A stretch of 64,000 bases of DNA from Pelomonas sp. Root405 (GTDB lineage Bacteria; Pseudomonadota; Gammaproteobacteria; Burkholderiales; Burkholderiaceae_C). The stretch covers positions 714,075 through 778,074 of the forward strand of contig NZ_LMDU01000001.1 of NCBI RefSeq assembly GCF_001425165.1, written 5' to 3'. Numbering within the stretch: position 1 is the stretch's first letter; every line of letters begins with the position of its first letter. The notes below the pieces were generated by a model, which was not told where the DNA came from, made no database searches, and saw only the letters and a list, made by a program, of their open reading frames with translations. The position numbers and the translations under genes were made by a program. Shown here piece after piece: positions 53,480 to 63,778 of the stretch.

Positions 53480-54452
53480 CTGCCCCTTTGCTTGAAGTCA
53501 GCCACCTGCGGGTGGAGTTCCCGACCCGCCGCGGCACCCTGCTGGCGCTGGACGACATCTCCTTCTCCATCGCGCCGGGCGAAATCCTCGGCGTCGTCGG
53601 TGAATCAGGCGCAGGCAAGTCGTTGACCGGCGCCGCCATCATCGGCCTGCTCGACCCGCCCGGGCGCATCGCCGGCGGTGAGATCAAGCTTGCCGGCAAG
53701 CGCATCGACAACCTGCCTTATGAGGAGATGCGGCGGATACGCGGTCGTGAAATCGGTGCTGTCTTTCAAGATCCACTGACCTCGCTGAACCCGCTGTACA
53801 CGGTCGGCCACCAGCTGGTTGAAACGATCACGACGCACCTGGATCTGAGCGGTTCGCAGGCGCGCGCGCGGGCCGTCGAACTGCTGGCCTCCACCGGCAT
53901 CCCGGCACCGGGGGCGCGTATCGACCATTACCCGCACCAGTTCTCCGGCGGCATGCGCCAGCGTGTCGTCATCGCGCTGGCACTGGCGGCCAACCCCAAG
54001 CTCATCGTGGCAGACGAGCCGACGACGGCGCTGGATGTATCCATCCAGGCGCAGATCATTGCGCTGCTGAAGAAGGTCTGCAAAGAGCAGGGTGCCGCGG
54101 TCATGCTGGTCACCCACGACATGGGCGTGATCGCCGAAACCTGCGACCGCGTTGCGGTCATGTATGCCGGACGCGTCGCCGAGATCGGTCCGGTCGCCGA
54201 CGTCATTCATCGACCGGCCCATCCCTACACCGTCGGCCTGATGGGCTCCATCCCGGCCATGGACGAAGACCGCGAGCGCCTGCTGCAGATCGACGGTGCC
54301 ATGCCCCGCCTGACCGCCATCCCACCGGGCTGCGCCTTCAACCCCCGCTGTCCGCGCGTCTTCGAGCGCTGTCGCGTCGAGCGGCCCGACCTGGTCACCG
54401 TCGGCGCCACGAGTGCTGCCTGCTGGCGGCCTGTCACCGAGGAGCTTGCACG

Positions 54453-54456
<4 letters not shown>
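53476..54456 (+). CDS. Dpp/Opp-type ABC transporter ATP-binding protein, DppD-like
   Basis: A 326-residue ATPase. Walker A is [11 protein letters not shown] near residue 40, the signature motif is [16 protein letters not shown], and Walker B is [12 protein letters not shown]. The C-terminal oligopeptide/dipeptide extension with the four cysteines of the family's Fe-S-like site ([14 protein letters not shown]) is present. It forms the heterodimer that drives transport with the next gene's product. The end overlaps the following start by 4 bases. Confidence 0.94.
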
Positions 54457-55448
<992 letters not shown>

Positions 55449-55598
55449 TCAGCGCGACGCTGCGGACGCGGGCGCTGATGCCGCGTCGGCAGGCTTGGGC
55501 AAGCTCAGCGGCCCCTTCTGCCCACAACCCGCGAGCGCGGTAAGGGTGATGGTCAGGGCAATCAGTCGCCCACCTACACTGACGGCAGTCTTGTTCAT
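55449..55598 (-). CDS. lptM: LPS-assembly lipoprotein LptM (YifL-like)
   Basis: A 49-residue lipoprotein: short basic N-terminus, hydrophobic core and lipobox LAGC, followed by GQKGPLSLP, the conserved signature of the LptM/YifL family (CGxKGPLxxP). In E. coli LptM helps oxidise and mature LptD in the LPS translocon. A Pro/Ala/Ser tail closes the chain. It is divergent from cyaY with only 11 bp between start codons. In many Burkholderiales lysA lies beside it; here the ABC transporter is in that place. Confidence 0.88.
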   Translation of the reverse strand: MNKTAVSVGGRLIALTITLTALAGCGQKGPLSLPKPADAASAPASAASR

Positions 55599-55609
55599 CT
55601 GCCCAGTTT

Positions 55610-55942
55610 ATGTCTCTGTCTGACGCCGACTATCTCGCCAAGGCCCATGCGCTGCTCGCCCGCATCGAGGCACAAGTCGACGCCTGGCTGGACGAAGACG
55701 TCGTCGATATCGACAGCCACCGCACCGGCGGGCTGCTCGAACTCAGCATGCCGGGGGGCAGCAAGATCGTCATCAACACCCAGCCGCCGCTGCAGGAGGT
55801 CTGGCTGGCCGCGCGCTCGGGCGGCTACCACTTCAAGTGGGACGGCGCCCGGTGGCTGGACCGCGAAGGTCAGGAGTTCTGTGCACGCTTGTCGCACTGC
55901 GCGAGCGAGCAGGCCGGCCAGGCGCTGACCTTCAGCGCCTGA
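55610..55942 (+). CDS. cyaY: Iron donor protein CyaY (bacterial frataxin)
   Basis: CyaY binds iron and regulates Fe-S assembly with IscS/IscU. The 110-residue product has the acidic first helix (DADYLAKAHALLARIEAQVD, then DEDVVDID), the sheet LLELSMPGGSKIVINTQPPLQEVWLAA and the Trp-rich YHFKWDGARWLD of the family. Length is normal. It starts 11 bp from divergent lptM and converges with mrcA, the stops being 4 bp apart. Confidence 0.96.
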   Translation: MSLSDADYLAKAHALLARIEAQVDAWLDEDVVDIDSHRTGGLLELSMPGGSKIVINTQPPLQEVWLAARSGGYHFKWDGARWLDREGQEFCARLSHCASEQAGQALTFSA

Positions 55943-55946
55943 CGCC

Positions 55947-58349
55947 TCAGCGTTTGAAGAGGTCGAGGATGGACTTCTTCTCGTCTTCCGTCGCGGTGGT
56001 CGGCACATTGGGCTCGGCGGCCAGTTCACGCACACCGCTGCCGGCCGTGTACTCCTCGTAGAACCATTCGCCATTGATGTTGATGATCCCCTCCGGCGGC
56101 GTCATCTCATCGACGGGCTTGTTCTTCAGCGCGAACTGCATGTATTCGATCCAGACCGGCAGGCTCAAGCCACCACCGGTTTCACGATCTCCGAGCTTGC
56201 GCGGCTGGTCGTAGCCAATCCACACGATGGCCACCAAGTCCTTCTGGTAACCAGCGAACCAGGCGTCCATCGAATCGTTCGTGGTGCCGGTCTTGCCGTA
56301 GATGTCAGGCCGCTTCAGCGTTGCCTGCGCACGCGCCGCCGTGCCGCTGCGCGTGACCTCTTGCAGAAGGCTGCTCATCAGGAAGGCGTTGCGCGGTTCG
56401 ATGGCGCGGGCGTTGTCGGTCAGCGTCACCGGCACGGCTTCGTAAAGCAGGCGGCCCTTGTTGTCGGTGATGCGGTTGATCAGCTGCGGGTTGACGCGGT
56501 AGCCACCGTTGGCGAACACCGCATAACCCTGCGCCATCTGCATCGGTGTCACGGAGCCCGCGCCGAGTGCCATCGTGAGATAGGCGGGGTGCTTCTCGGC
56601 CTCGAAGCCGAAGCGCGTGAGCCAGTCCTGCGCATAGCGCACGCCGACCGAATGCAACACGCGGATCGAGACCATGTTCTTCGACTTGGCCAGCGCCGTG
56701 CGCAAGGGCATGGGGCCTTCGAACTTGCCGTCGTAGTTCTTCGGCTCCCAGGGCTGGCTGCCGGTCGTGCCGGCGTCGAAGAACAGCGGCGCATCATTGA
56801 CGATGGTGGCCGGCGTGAAGCCCTTCTCCAGTGCTGCAGAGTAGATGAAGGGCTTGAAGCTCGAACCGGGCTGGCGCCAGGCCTGAGTCACATGGTTGAA
56901 CTTGTTCTTCGCGTAGTCGAAGCCGCCGACCATGGCGCGCACTTCGCCGGTCCTGGGGTCCATGGACACGAAGGCGCCCTCGACCTCGGGCAGCTGCGTG
57001 ATGATCCATTCGCCGCCGTCCTTCTGCTTTGGGCCCTTGACGACGCGGATGACCGCGCCGCGGCGAATGCGCGTCTTGGGATTGCCCTTGTCCGACAGGC
57101 CCGACGTGGCCGGCCTAAGGCCGTCGCCAGTGATGACCACGGCCTCGCCGCTCTGCAACACGGCGGTGACCTTCTTCGGATCGGCCTCCAGCACGACGGC
57201 CGCCAGCAACTCGTCGTTGGCGGGGTGGTCGCTCAGCGCTTCGGCAACGCGGGCGTCCAGCTCCTTGGCGTCACGTGGCAGATCGGCGTAGGCCTCGGGT
57301 CCGCGGTAAACCTGACGCTTCTCGTAGTCCAGGATGCCGCGGCGCAACGCGCGGTAGGCCGTGTTCTGTTCGGCGCTGTTCAGCGTCAGGTAGACATTCA
57401 GGCCGCGTGAATAGGCCTCGTCGCCGTACTGGCTGAATATGAGTTGGCGCGCAGCCTCGGCGACGAATTCCGCATGCGAGACCGATTCCACGACCGGGCG
57501 GATGCGCAGCTTTTCAACCTTGGCAGCGTCGCGCTGCTCCTCGGTGATGAAGCCCGTCTCGTACATCCGCTCGATGATGTATTGCTGGCGGATCGTCGCG
57601 CGGCGGGGGTTGTTGATGGGGTTGTAGGCCGAAGGCGCCTTGGGCAGGCCGGCCAGCATGGCGGCCTCGGCAACGCTGACCTTGTCGAGCGGCTTGCCGA
57701 AGTAGATCTCGCTGGCCGCCGCAAAACCGTGGGCGCGGTGGCCAAGGAAGATCTGGTTCATGTAGATCTCGAGGATCTTCTCTTTGGGCAGGGCCGCCTC
57801 GATCTTCAGCGCGAGCAGGATCTCGTAGATCTTGCGGGTGAAGGTCTTCTCGGTAGACAGATAGAAGTTGCGCGCCAGCTGCATCGTGATCGTCGACGCG
57901 CCCTGGCTGCGTGACTCACCCACATTGGCCAGGCCCGCGCGGATCACGCCGAGGTAGTCGACGCCGCCGTGCTCGTAGAAGCGCGCGTCCTCGATGGCGA
58001 GGACGGCCTCCTGCATCACCTTGGGAATCTGCTGGATGGGGCGATAGCTGCGGCGCTCTTCACCGAACTCGCCCATCAGGACGCCGTCACTCGACAGCAC
58101 GCGCATCGGCAGCTTGGGTCGGTAGTCGGTCAGGCCGCCGATGTCTGGCAGAGCAGGGTAGGCCAGGGCCAGTGCCAAGGCGAGCAGCAGGAACATGGCT
58201 GCAACCGCACCGCCGAGCAGCCCCAAGGCCCATAGCGCCAGATGACCCAGACGGGCGCCTAGCGGCAGAGTGGGGTGAGTGGCGGTAGAGGAGCCGGCAT
58301 TGGCTGCGGAAGACTTGCTGGACGCAGCGGATCGAGGCTTGTCATTCAT
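55947..58349 (-). CDS. mrcA: Penicillin-binding protein 1A, bifunctional class A
   Basis: A bitopic inner-membrane enzyme that polymerises and cross-links peptidoglycan. 800 residues: a cytoplasmic Ser/Ala-rich start, a transmembrane helix (about 38-64), a GT51 domain with the catalytic Glu in AIEDARFYEHGG (E120), and a transpeptidase domain with SSFK near 495, SKN in the SxN position, and KTGTTND near 686. An OB-like insert lies between. The C-terminal tail is acidic and short. ATG 58349 is the only sensible start. It is divergent from pilM, as in many proteobacteria. Confidence 0.96.
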   Translation of the reverse strand: MNDKPRSAASSKSSAANAGSSTATHPTLPLGARLGHLALWALGLLGGAVAAMFLLLALALALAYPALPDIGGLTDYRPKLPMRVLSSDGVLMGEFGEERRSYRPIQQIPKVMQEAVLAIEDARFYEHGGVDYLGVIRAGLANVGESRSQGASTITMQLARNFYLSTEKTFTRKIYEILLALKIEAALPKEKILEIYMNQIFLGHRAHGFAAASEIYFGKPLDKVSVAEAAMLAGLPKAPSAYNPINNPRRATIRQQYIIERMYETGFITEEQRDAAKVEKLRIRPVVESVSHAEFVAEAARQLIFSQYGDEAYSRGLNVYLTLNSAEQNTAYRALRRGILDYEKRQVYRGPEAYADLPRDAKELDARVAEALSDHPANDELLAAVVLEADPKKVTAVLQSGEAVVITGDGLRPATSGLSDKGNPKTRIRRGAVIRVVKGPKQKDGGEWIITQLPEVEGAFVSMDPRTGEVRAMVGGFDYAKNKFNHVTQAWRQPGSSFKPFIYSAALEKGFTPATIVNDAPLFFDAGTTGSQPWEPKNYDGKFEGPMPLRTALAKSKNMVSIRVLHSVGVRYAQDWLTRFGFEAEKHPAYLTMALGAGSVTPMQMAQGYAVFANGGYRVNPQLINRITDNKGRLLYEAVPVTLTDNARAIEPRNAFLMSSLLQEVTRSGTAARAQATLKRPDIYGKTGTTNDSMDAWFAGYQKDLVAIVWIGYDQPRKLGDRETGGGLSLPVWIEYMQFALKNKPVDEMTPPEGIININGEWFYEEYTAGSGVRELAAEPNVPTTATEDEKKSILDLFKR

Positions 58350-58565
58350 GAGCCGGCAGGGCGCGCGGCAAGCGCGTTGGGAGGAGGCGGCGGATTATAG
58401 GAAGGAGGCCTCCGCGCAGCCGCGTAACCGATTCCCGTTCTGGACGACGTGTCAAACCACCGCTTCCCCTGTGTTTTTCAGGAGCTTGCAATCTTGTTGA
58501 TTCGTGTATGTTTAGCAACGTGGCGTTACCAGCTCGGGCCGGAATTCCGTTCGGTGTCAACGGCT

Positions 58566-58594
58566 TTGCTGCTAGCATTCAAGTAACTTATTAA
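58566..58594 (+). promoter_or_regulatory. Possible promoter of pilMNOPQ
   Basis: TTGCTG (58566-58571) and TATTAA (58589-58594) are 17 bp apart, about 40 bp before the pilM ATG, in an AT-richer stretch of the 283-bp mrcA-pilM gap. The matches are moderate. I saw no sigma-54 box. Confidence 0.4.
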
Positions 58595-58632
58595 TAGTCC
58601 GAAACGTAACTCGCGTGTCGGGAACAAAGGGC

Positions 58633-59712
58633 ATGGGAATACTTGACGCACTTTTGGGTCGCAAGCACCCCGCCTTGATTGGCCTAGATATCAGCTCTTC
58701 CAGCGTCAAGCTGGTGGAATTGAGTCAGACCAAGAGTGGCGAACTCGTGCTCGAGCGTTTTGCCAGCGAACCCTTTGAGAAGGGTTGGATCGCTGACGGC
58801 CAGATCGAGAAGTTCGATGAGGTCGCCGACGCTGTCCGGCGCGTCGTGGCGCGCAGCGGCAGCAAAACCCGTGACGCGGCGCTGGCCATGCCGCAGTCGG
58901 CCGTCATCACGAAAAAGATCATGCTGCCCGCCGGCCTGCGCGAGGAAGAGCTCGAGTTGCAGGTCGAGGCCGAAGCCAACCAGTACATCCCGTTTTCGCT
59001 GGATGAAGTCAGTCTGGACTTTTGCGTCATCGGACCGAGCCCGACCTCTGTCGGCGACGTCGAGGTGCTGATCGCTGCGTCGCGCAAGGACCGCGTGCAG
59101 GACCGGCAGGGCCTGGCTGAAGCCGCAGGCTTGAGGCCTGTGGTTCTGGACATCGAGTCGCACGCCTCGCGGATGGCGATGGGCCGCCTCATCGCTGCGC
59201 TGCCCAACGAGGGCCGGGATGCGCTGGTCGCGCTGTTCGAGATCGGGGCCGACACGACCAGCCTGAAGGTCCTGCGCGATGACGAGTTGCTCTATGACCG
59301 CGACCAGTCGTTTGGCGGCTCGCAGCTGACGCAGCTCATCTCACGGCAATACGGCTTCTCCTTTGAGGAAGCCGAACAGAAGAAGCTAGCCAACGAGCTG
59401 CCTGAAGACTACGAGAGCGGCGTGCTCAACCCCTTCGTCGACAGTCTGTCTCAGGAAATCGGGCGAGCCCTGCAGTACTTCTTCACCAGCACGCCGCATC
59501 ACAAGGTCCACTATGTGATGCTGGCCGGCGGCACGGCCACGTTGCCGGGTCTCAAGGAGCGCGTGACCGATTTGACTGGCTTTGCCTGCATGGTGGTCAA
59601 TCCTTTCGAGAACATGGCGATGGGCTCGGCAGTCCGCGAACCGAAGCTGCGTCGTGAGGCGCCGTCTTACCTGACTGCCTGCGGCCTCGCGATGCGGAGG
59701 TTTTTCCAGTGA
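58633..59712 (+). CDS. pilM: Type IV pilus assembly protein PilM
   Basis: PilM is a cytoplasmic actin-like ATPase that binds the tail of PilN and supports pilus assembly. The 359-residue product has the actin-fold motifs LIGLDISSSSVKLVEL near residue 15, FEIGADTTSLKVL near 205 and MLAGGTATLPGL near 295. ATG 58633 fits the conserved start GILDALLGRK; a GTG 6 codons earlier is possible. The stop overlaps the pilN GTG (GTGA). Confidence 0.96.
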   Translation: MGILDALLGRKHPALIGLDISSSSVKLVELSQTKSGELVLERFASEPFEKGWIADGQIEKFDEVADAVRRVVARSGSKTRDAALAMPQSAVITKKIMLPAGLREEELELQVEAEANQYIPFSLDEVSLDFCVIGPSPTSVGDVEVLIAASRKDRVQDRQGLAEAAGLRPVVLDIESHASRMAMGRLIAALPNEGRDALVALFEIGADTTSLKVLRDDELLYDRDQSFGGSQLTQLISRQYGFSFEEAEQKKLANELPEDYESGVLNPFVDSLSQEIGRALQYFFTSTPHHKVHYVMLAGGTATLPGLKERVTDLTGFACMVVNPFENMAMGSAVREPKLRREAPSYLTACGLAMRRFFQ

Positions 59713-60329
59713 TCCTGATCAACCTGCTGCCTTACCGCGAAGAGCGACGCAAGCGGCGCAAGGCGGCTTTTTTTGCAGGGCTCGGCTTGGCCGGGCTGGT
59801 CGGTGCCGGGATAGTGGTTGCGGTTTTTCTGCTGCTTCAGTTCCTCACGTCCGAGCAGCAGTCGCGCAACCAGTTCATCCAGACCGAAATCACGCGGCTC
59901 GAAGCGCAGATCAAGGACATCGCTGACTTGAAGACTGAAATCGAGTCGCTCAAGTCTCGCCAGCGCGCTGTCGAAGACCTGCAGACTGACCGCAACACCC
60001 CGGTGCAACTTTTGAACGATCTGGCTCGCCTGGCCCCTGAAGGTGTTTATCTGACGGCCATCCGGCAGGCGGAAAAGGTGGTCACCGTCAGCGGCATCGC
60101 GCAGACGAACGAGCGCGTCTCGGAGTTCCTTCGCAACGTATCGCGCAGCTCCGAGTGGCTGGAGCAGCCGGACCTGATCGAAGTGAAGCTGGCCAATGTC
60201 ACGACGAATACGCGCGACCAGCGCCGCCTGCTCGACTTCTCGATGAAGGTTTCGATCAAGACGCCGCCCCGCGAGAACGCCGCCGGAACGCCGGGCGCGC
60301 CGGGCGCATCGGCGCCGAAGAAGAGCTGA
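59709..60329 (+). CDS. pilN: Type IV pilus assembly protein PilN
   Basis: PilN is a bitopic inner-membrane protein. The 206-residue product starts ILINLLPYREERRKRRK, whose INLLPYRE is the site that binds PilM, followed by a transmembrane helix (about 20-42) and a coiled-coil-like region (EITRLEAQIKDIADLKTEIESL). Start is GTG, overlapping the pilM stop. Six bp separate it from pilO. Confidence 0.95.
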   Translation: MILINLLPYREERRKRRKAAFFAGLGLAGLVGAGIVVAVFLLLQFLTSEQQSRNQFIQTEITRLEAQIKDIADLKTEIESLKSRQRAVEDLQTDRNTPVQLLNDLARLAPEGVYLTAIRQAEKVVTVSGIAQTNERVSEFLRNVSRSSEWLEQPDLIEVKLANVTTNTRDQRRLLDFSMKVSIKTPPRENAAGTPGAPGASAPKKS

Positions 60330-60335
60330 CCGACC

Positions 60336-61022
60336 ATGGCTGCCTCCACATCAAAATTTGACCTGAACGCCTGGTTCGCCGAGATGGCGGGCCAGTTCCA
60401 GGGCCTGAACCCGAAGGAGCCCGGACAGTGGCCGCTGCTGCCCAAGTTGGCTGCGTCGCTGGCCGTGATGCTCGTCGTGGTTGCCCTGGGCTACTTTTTC
60501 TTGCTGGCTGATGAGGAGGCCGGCCTGGATGCAGAGCGCGCCCGCGAGCCGCAACTGCGTCAGGACTACCAAAGCAAGCTTGCCCAAGCCGTCAATTTGC
60601 CCGAGCTTCGCAAGCAGAAGAGCCAGGTTGAGGAATACGTGACGCAGCTTGAGAAGCAGCTGCCTGGCAAGGCTGAGATCGACTCCCTGCTGTCTGACAT
60701 CAGCAGTGCAGGTGTGGGGCGCGGCTTGCAGTTCGAACTCTTCAGGCCCGGCCAGGTGCTGATCAAGGACTACTACGCCGAGCTGCCGATTGCGGTCAAA
60801 GTGTCCGGCCGCTATCACGACATCGGTTCGTTCGCCGCCGATGTGTCCAACCTCTCGCGCATCGTCACCTTGCACAACGTCGTCGTGCTGGCACCGGCCG
60901 GTGCGCGCGACGCGAATGGCGCCCTCAGCATGGAAGCAACGGCGCGCACCTACCGCTATCTGGACTCCGCCGAAGTGGCCGAGCAGCGGAAAGCAGCAGC
61001 CAAGGCGGGGGCCAAGAAATGA
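60336..61022 (+). CDS. pilO: Type IV pilus assembly protein PilO
   Basis: PilO dimerises with PilN in the inner membrane. The 228-residue product has a short cytoplasmic part, one transmembrane helix (about 42-64, LAASLAVMLVVVALGYFFLL), a coiled coil (LRKQKSQVEEYVTQLEKQLPG) and a ferredoxin-like domain (IAVKVSGRYHDIGSFAADVSNL). The last 4 bases overlap the start of pilP. Confidence 0.95.
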   Translation: MAASTSKFDLNAWFAEMAGQFQGLNPKEPGQWPLLPKLAASLAVMLVVVALGYFFLLADEEAGLDAERAREPQLRQDYQSKLAQAVNLPELRKQKSQVEEYVTQLEKQLPGKAEIDSLLSDISSAGVGRGLQFELFRPGQVLIKDYYAELPIAVKVSGRYHDIGSFAADVSNLSRIVTLHNVVVLAPAGARDANGALSMEATARTYRYLDSAEVAEQRKAAAKAGAKK

Positions 61023-61543
61023 AGCGCCTGACGATTGCTCTTTGCAGCGCAGTGGCGCTTGCCGGTTGCGGCAGCGACGTCGAGGAGTTGCACCAGTGGA
61101 TGGAACAGCAGCGCAAGGAGGCCAAGGCCACTGTCACGCCGCTGTTGCCTCCCAAGAAATTCCTGCCTCAGCCGTACGAGTCTGGCACTGGCGCGGATCC
61201 GTTCAGCCCGCAAAAGCTCAGCGTCGCCATCAAGCAGGAGGCCGCTCAGCCGAACTCCCTGCTGACGGCCGAGATCAGCCGGCGCAAAGAACCGCTGGAG
61301 GCCTATCCGTTGGACAACATGAGCATGGTCGGCAGTCTGACCAGGGATGCCAGGCGTTATGCATTGCTGCGTGTTGACAGTCTGCTTTACCAAGTGCGGG
61401 CCGGTGATTACCTCGGCCAGAACTTTGGCCGCATCACCAAGATCACCGAAACCGAGATCACGTTGCGAGAAGTCGTCCAGGACGCTGCGGGCGAGTGGAT
61501 CGAGCGCACCAGTACCCTCCAGCTACAGGAGAAGGGACGATGA
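61019..61543 (+). CDS. pilP: Type IV pilus lipoprotein PilP
   Basis: PilP is an inner-membrane lipoprotein that links PilNO to the PilQ secretin. The 174-residue product has a lipobox LAGC (Cys near residue 17), a flexible Lys/Glu-rich region, and the beta domain with LEAYPLDNMSMVGSLTRD, LLRVDSLLYQVRAGDYLGQNFGRI and ITLREVVQDAAGEW. Its stop overlaps the pilQ start (ATGA). Confidence 0.95.
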   Translation: MKRLTIALCSAVALAGCGSDVEELHQWMEQQRKEAKATVTPLLPPKKFLPQPYESGTGADPFSPQKLSVAIKQEAAQPNSLLTAEISRRKEPLEAYPLDNMSMVGSLTRDARRYALLRVDSLLYQVRAGDYLGQNFGRITKITETEITLREVVQDAAGEWIERTSTLQLQEKGR

Positions 61544-63723
61544 ATAGGACAACGCAGGAGAGCAAGTCGATGGGCAGTGGCTGGTTGCTGGGAATCGCGC
61601 TCACGCTGCTGGCTTCGCCTGCGGCATGGGCGCAGACGCAGATACGCGCGATCAACACCAACCAGCAGGCTGGCGTCGAGGTCGTTCGGATTGAATTGAG
61701 CGAACCTCTAACGGCCTTGCCGAGGGGGTTCACGATCCAGACGCCACCGCGCATCGCCCTCGATTTGCCAGGAGTCGTCAATGGCATCGGCCGAAACCAG
61801 GTGGACATCAACCAGGGCAATCTGCGCTCGGCGAATGTCGCGCAGGCGGGCGACCGCTCGCGCATCGTGCTGAACTTGCGCAACGCGTCCGGCTATACCG
61901 CCAAGCTGGAAGGCAATTCACTGGTCGTCGTGCTGGATGCTGCGCCTGTGCAGGCACAGGCTCCCGGTGAGCCGGTGCACTTCGCGCAAAGCCTGAATGC
62001 CGCACCTCAGCAACTGCGGGACATCGACTTCCGTCGCGGCGCCGACGGTGCCGGCCGAGTCGTCGTCAACTTGCCGAGCAACCAGGTCGGTGTTGACATC
62101 CAGCAGCAAGGGCAAAACCTCGTCGTCGAGTTCTTGCGCTCCAGCCTGCCCGAGAACCTGCGTCGCAGGATCGACGTCGTGGACTTCGGTACGCCGGTGC
62201 AGATGATCACAACCACCCAGACGGGTGATCGTGTACGCATGGTCGTGCAGCCGAGCGGCAGCTGGGAGCACAGCGCCTACCAAAGCGACAACCAGTTTGT
62301 GCTGGAAGTGCGGCCGTTGAAGGTCGACCCCAACAAGTTGACCCAAGGGCCTGGCTATGCCGGCGACAAGCTGTCGCTGAACTTCCAGAACATCGAGGTT
62401 CGGGCGCTGCTGCAAGTCATTGCCGACTTCACGAACTTCAACGTCGTCACCAGCGACACCGTGACCGGCAGCGTTACGCTTCGCCTGAAGGACGTTCCCT
62501 GGGACCAGGCGCTGGACATCATCATGCAGGCCAAGGGCCTGGGGCTGAAGAAGTCCGGCAACGTGCTGTGGATTGCGCCGAAGGAAGAGTTGGCGGCCAA
62601 GGAAAAGCTCGACCTGGAAGCGAAGGCGGCCATTGCTCAGCTGGAGCCGCTGCGCACCCAGTCGTTCCAGCTCAACTATGTGAAGTCAGAGGACATCGCC
62701 AAGGGCCTGACCGGCCAGGGCACGACCTCGGGCAGCGGTGGTGGCAGCAGTGGCGGCAGCGGCGGCGGTTCGGGCACGAAGATCCTGTCGCCGCGCGGCA
62801 GCGTCATCTTCGAGCCGCGCACCAACCAGCTTTTCGTGTCCGACATCCCGAGCAAGCTCGAAGAGATCCAGGCCATGATCGCCAAGATCGACATCCCGGT
62901 GCGGCAGGTGTTGATCGAAGCCCGCATCGTCGAGGCCAATGACCGCTTCGGCCGGGCACTCGGCCTCAAGCTCGGCGTCAACGACCTGCGCGGGCAGCAG
63001 GGCGGCATCCCCGGCTACTCGGTCGGTGGCGGCAACTATGTGACGGTTGGCGGCAACTACAACGGCGTCGGTTCGCAGACCAACCAGGGTGTGGCGTCGA
63101 ACTACAACAACACGCAGTTCGTCAACCTGCCGGCTAACACTTCGTCTGACAGCTTCTCCGGCGCCGTCGCACAGACCATTGCGCTGTCGCTCTTCAGCGC
63201 CACGGCCAACCGCTTCCTGAACCTGGAGCTTTCGGCGCTTGAGTCCGATGGCAAGGGCAAGGTGGTCTCCAGCCCGCGCATCATCACGGCGGACCAAGTC
63301 AAGGCCGTCATCGAGCAGGGTGAGGAGCTGCCTTATCAGGTAGCAACAGCCAGCGGCGCGACGTCCATCGCCTTCCGCAAGGCCAATCTCAAGCTTGAGG
63401 TCACGCCGCAGATCACGCCTGAGGGCAGCGTCATCCTGAACGTCGACGTCAACAAGGACAGCCGCGGCACCTTGACGCCCCAGGGCTATGCCATCAACAC
63501 CAAGCATGCCCAGACGCAGGTGCTGGTCGAGAACGGCGGCACTGTGGTCATCGGCGGCATCTACACGCAGGACGAGGGCGAGACCATCAACAAGGTGCCG
63601 GTCCTGGGCGATGTGCCTTATCTGGGCAACTTGTTCAAGAACAAGACCCGTACGACTTCCAAGACCGAGCTGTTGATCTTCCTGACACCCAAGGTGGTCA
63701 GCGAGCGGGCGACGGTGCGTTGA
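61540..63723 (+). CDS. pilQ: Type IV pilus secretin PilQ
   Basis: PilQ forms the outer-membrane pore for type IV pili. The 727-residue product has a signal peptide ending AAWA, two AMIN-type domains (about 35-260, e.g. PPRIALDLPGVVNGIGRNQV), an STN/N0 domain (LNFQNIEVRALLQVIADFTN) near 285, a Gly/Ser-rich link near 400-415, and the secretin core ending VPYLGNLFKNKTRTTSKTEL and LLIFLTPKVV. It closes the pilMNOPQ operon; 55 bp follow before the next lipoprotein gene. Confidence 0.96.
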   Translation: MNRTTQESKSMGSGWLLGIALTLLASPAAWAQTQIRAINTNQQAGVEVVRIELSEPLTALPRGFTIQTPPRIALDLPGVVNGIGRNQVDINQGNLRSANVAQAGDRSRIVLNLRNASGYTAKLEGNSLVVVLDAAPVQAQAPGEPVHFAQSLNAAPQQLRDIDFRRGADGAGRVVVNLPSNQVGVDIQQQGQNLVVEFLRSSLPENLRRRIDVVDFGTPVQMITTTQTGDRVRMVVQPSGSWEHSAYQSDNQFVLEVRPLKVDPNKLTQGPGYAGDKLSLNFQNIEVRALLQVIADFTNFNVVTSDTVTGSVTLRLKDVPWDQALDIIMQAKGLGLKKSGNVLWIAPKEELAAKEKLDLEAKAAIAQLEPLRTQSFQLNYVKSEDIAKGLTGQGTTSGSGGGSSGGSGGGSGTKILSPRGSVIFEPRTNQLFVSDIPSKLEEIQAMIAKIDIPVRQVLIEARIVEANDRFGRALGLKLGVNDLRGQQGGIPGYSVGGGNYVTVGGNYNGVGSQTNQGVASNYNNTQFVNLPANTSSDSFSGAVAQTIALSLFSATANRFLNLELSALESDGKGKVVSSPRIITADQVKAVIEQGEELPYQVATASGATSIAFRKANLKLEVTPQITPEGSVILNVDVNKDSRGTLTPQGYAINTKHAQTQVLVENGGTVVIGGIYTQDEGETINKVPVLGDVPYLGNLFKNKTRTTSKTELLIFLTPKVVSERATVR

Positions 63724-63778
63724 GATTCCTGAACAGATGATGTGGCGGCTGCGTTAGCTGCACACGGGAGTGATCCGA

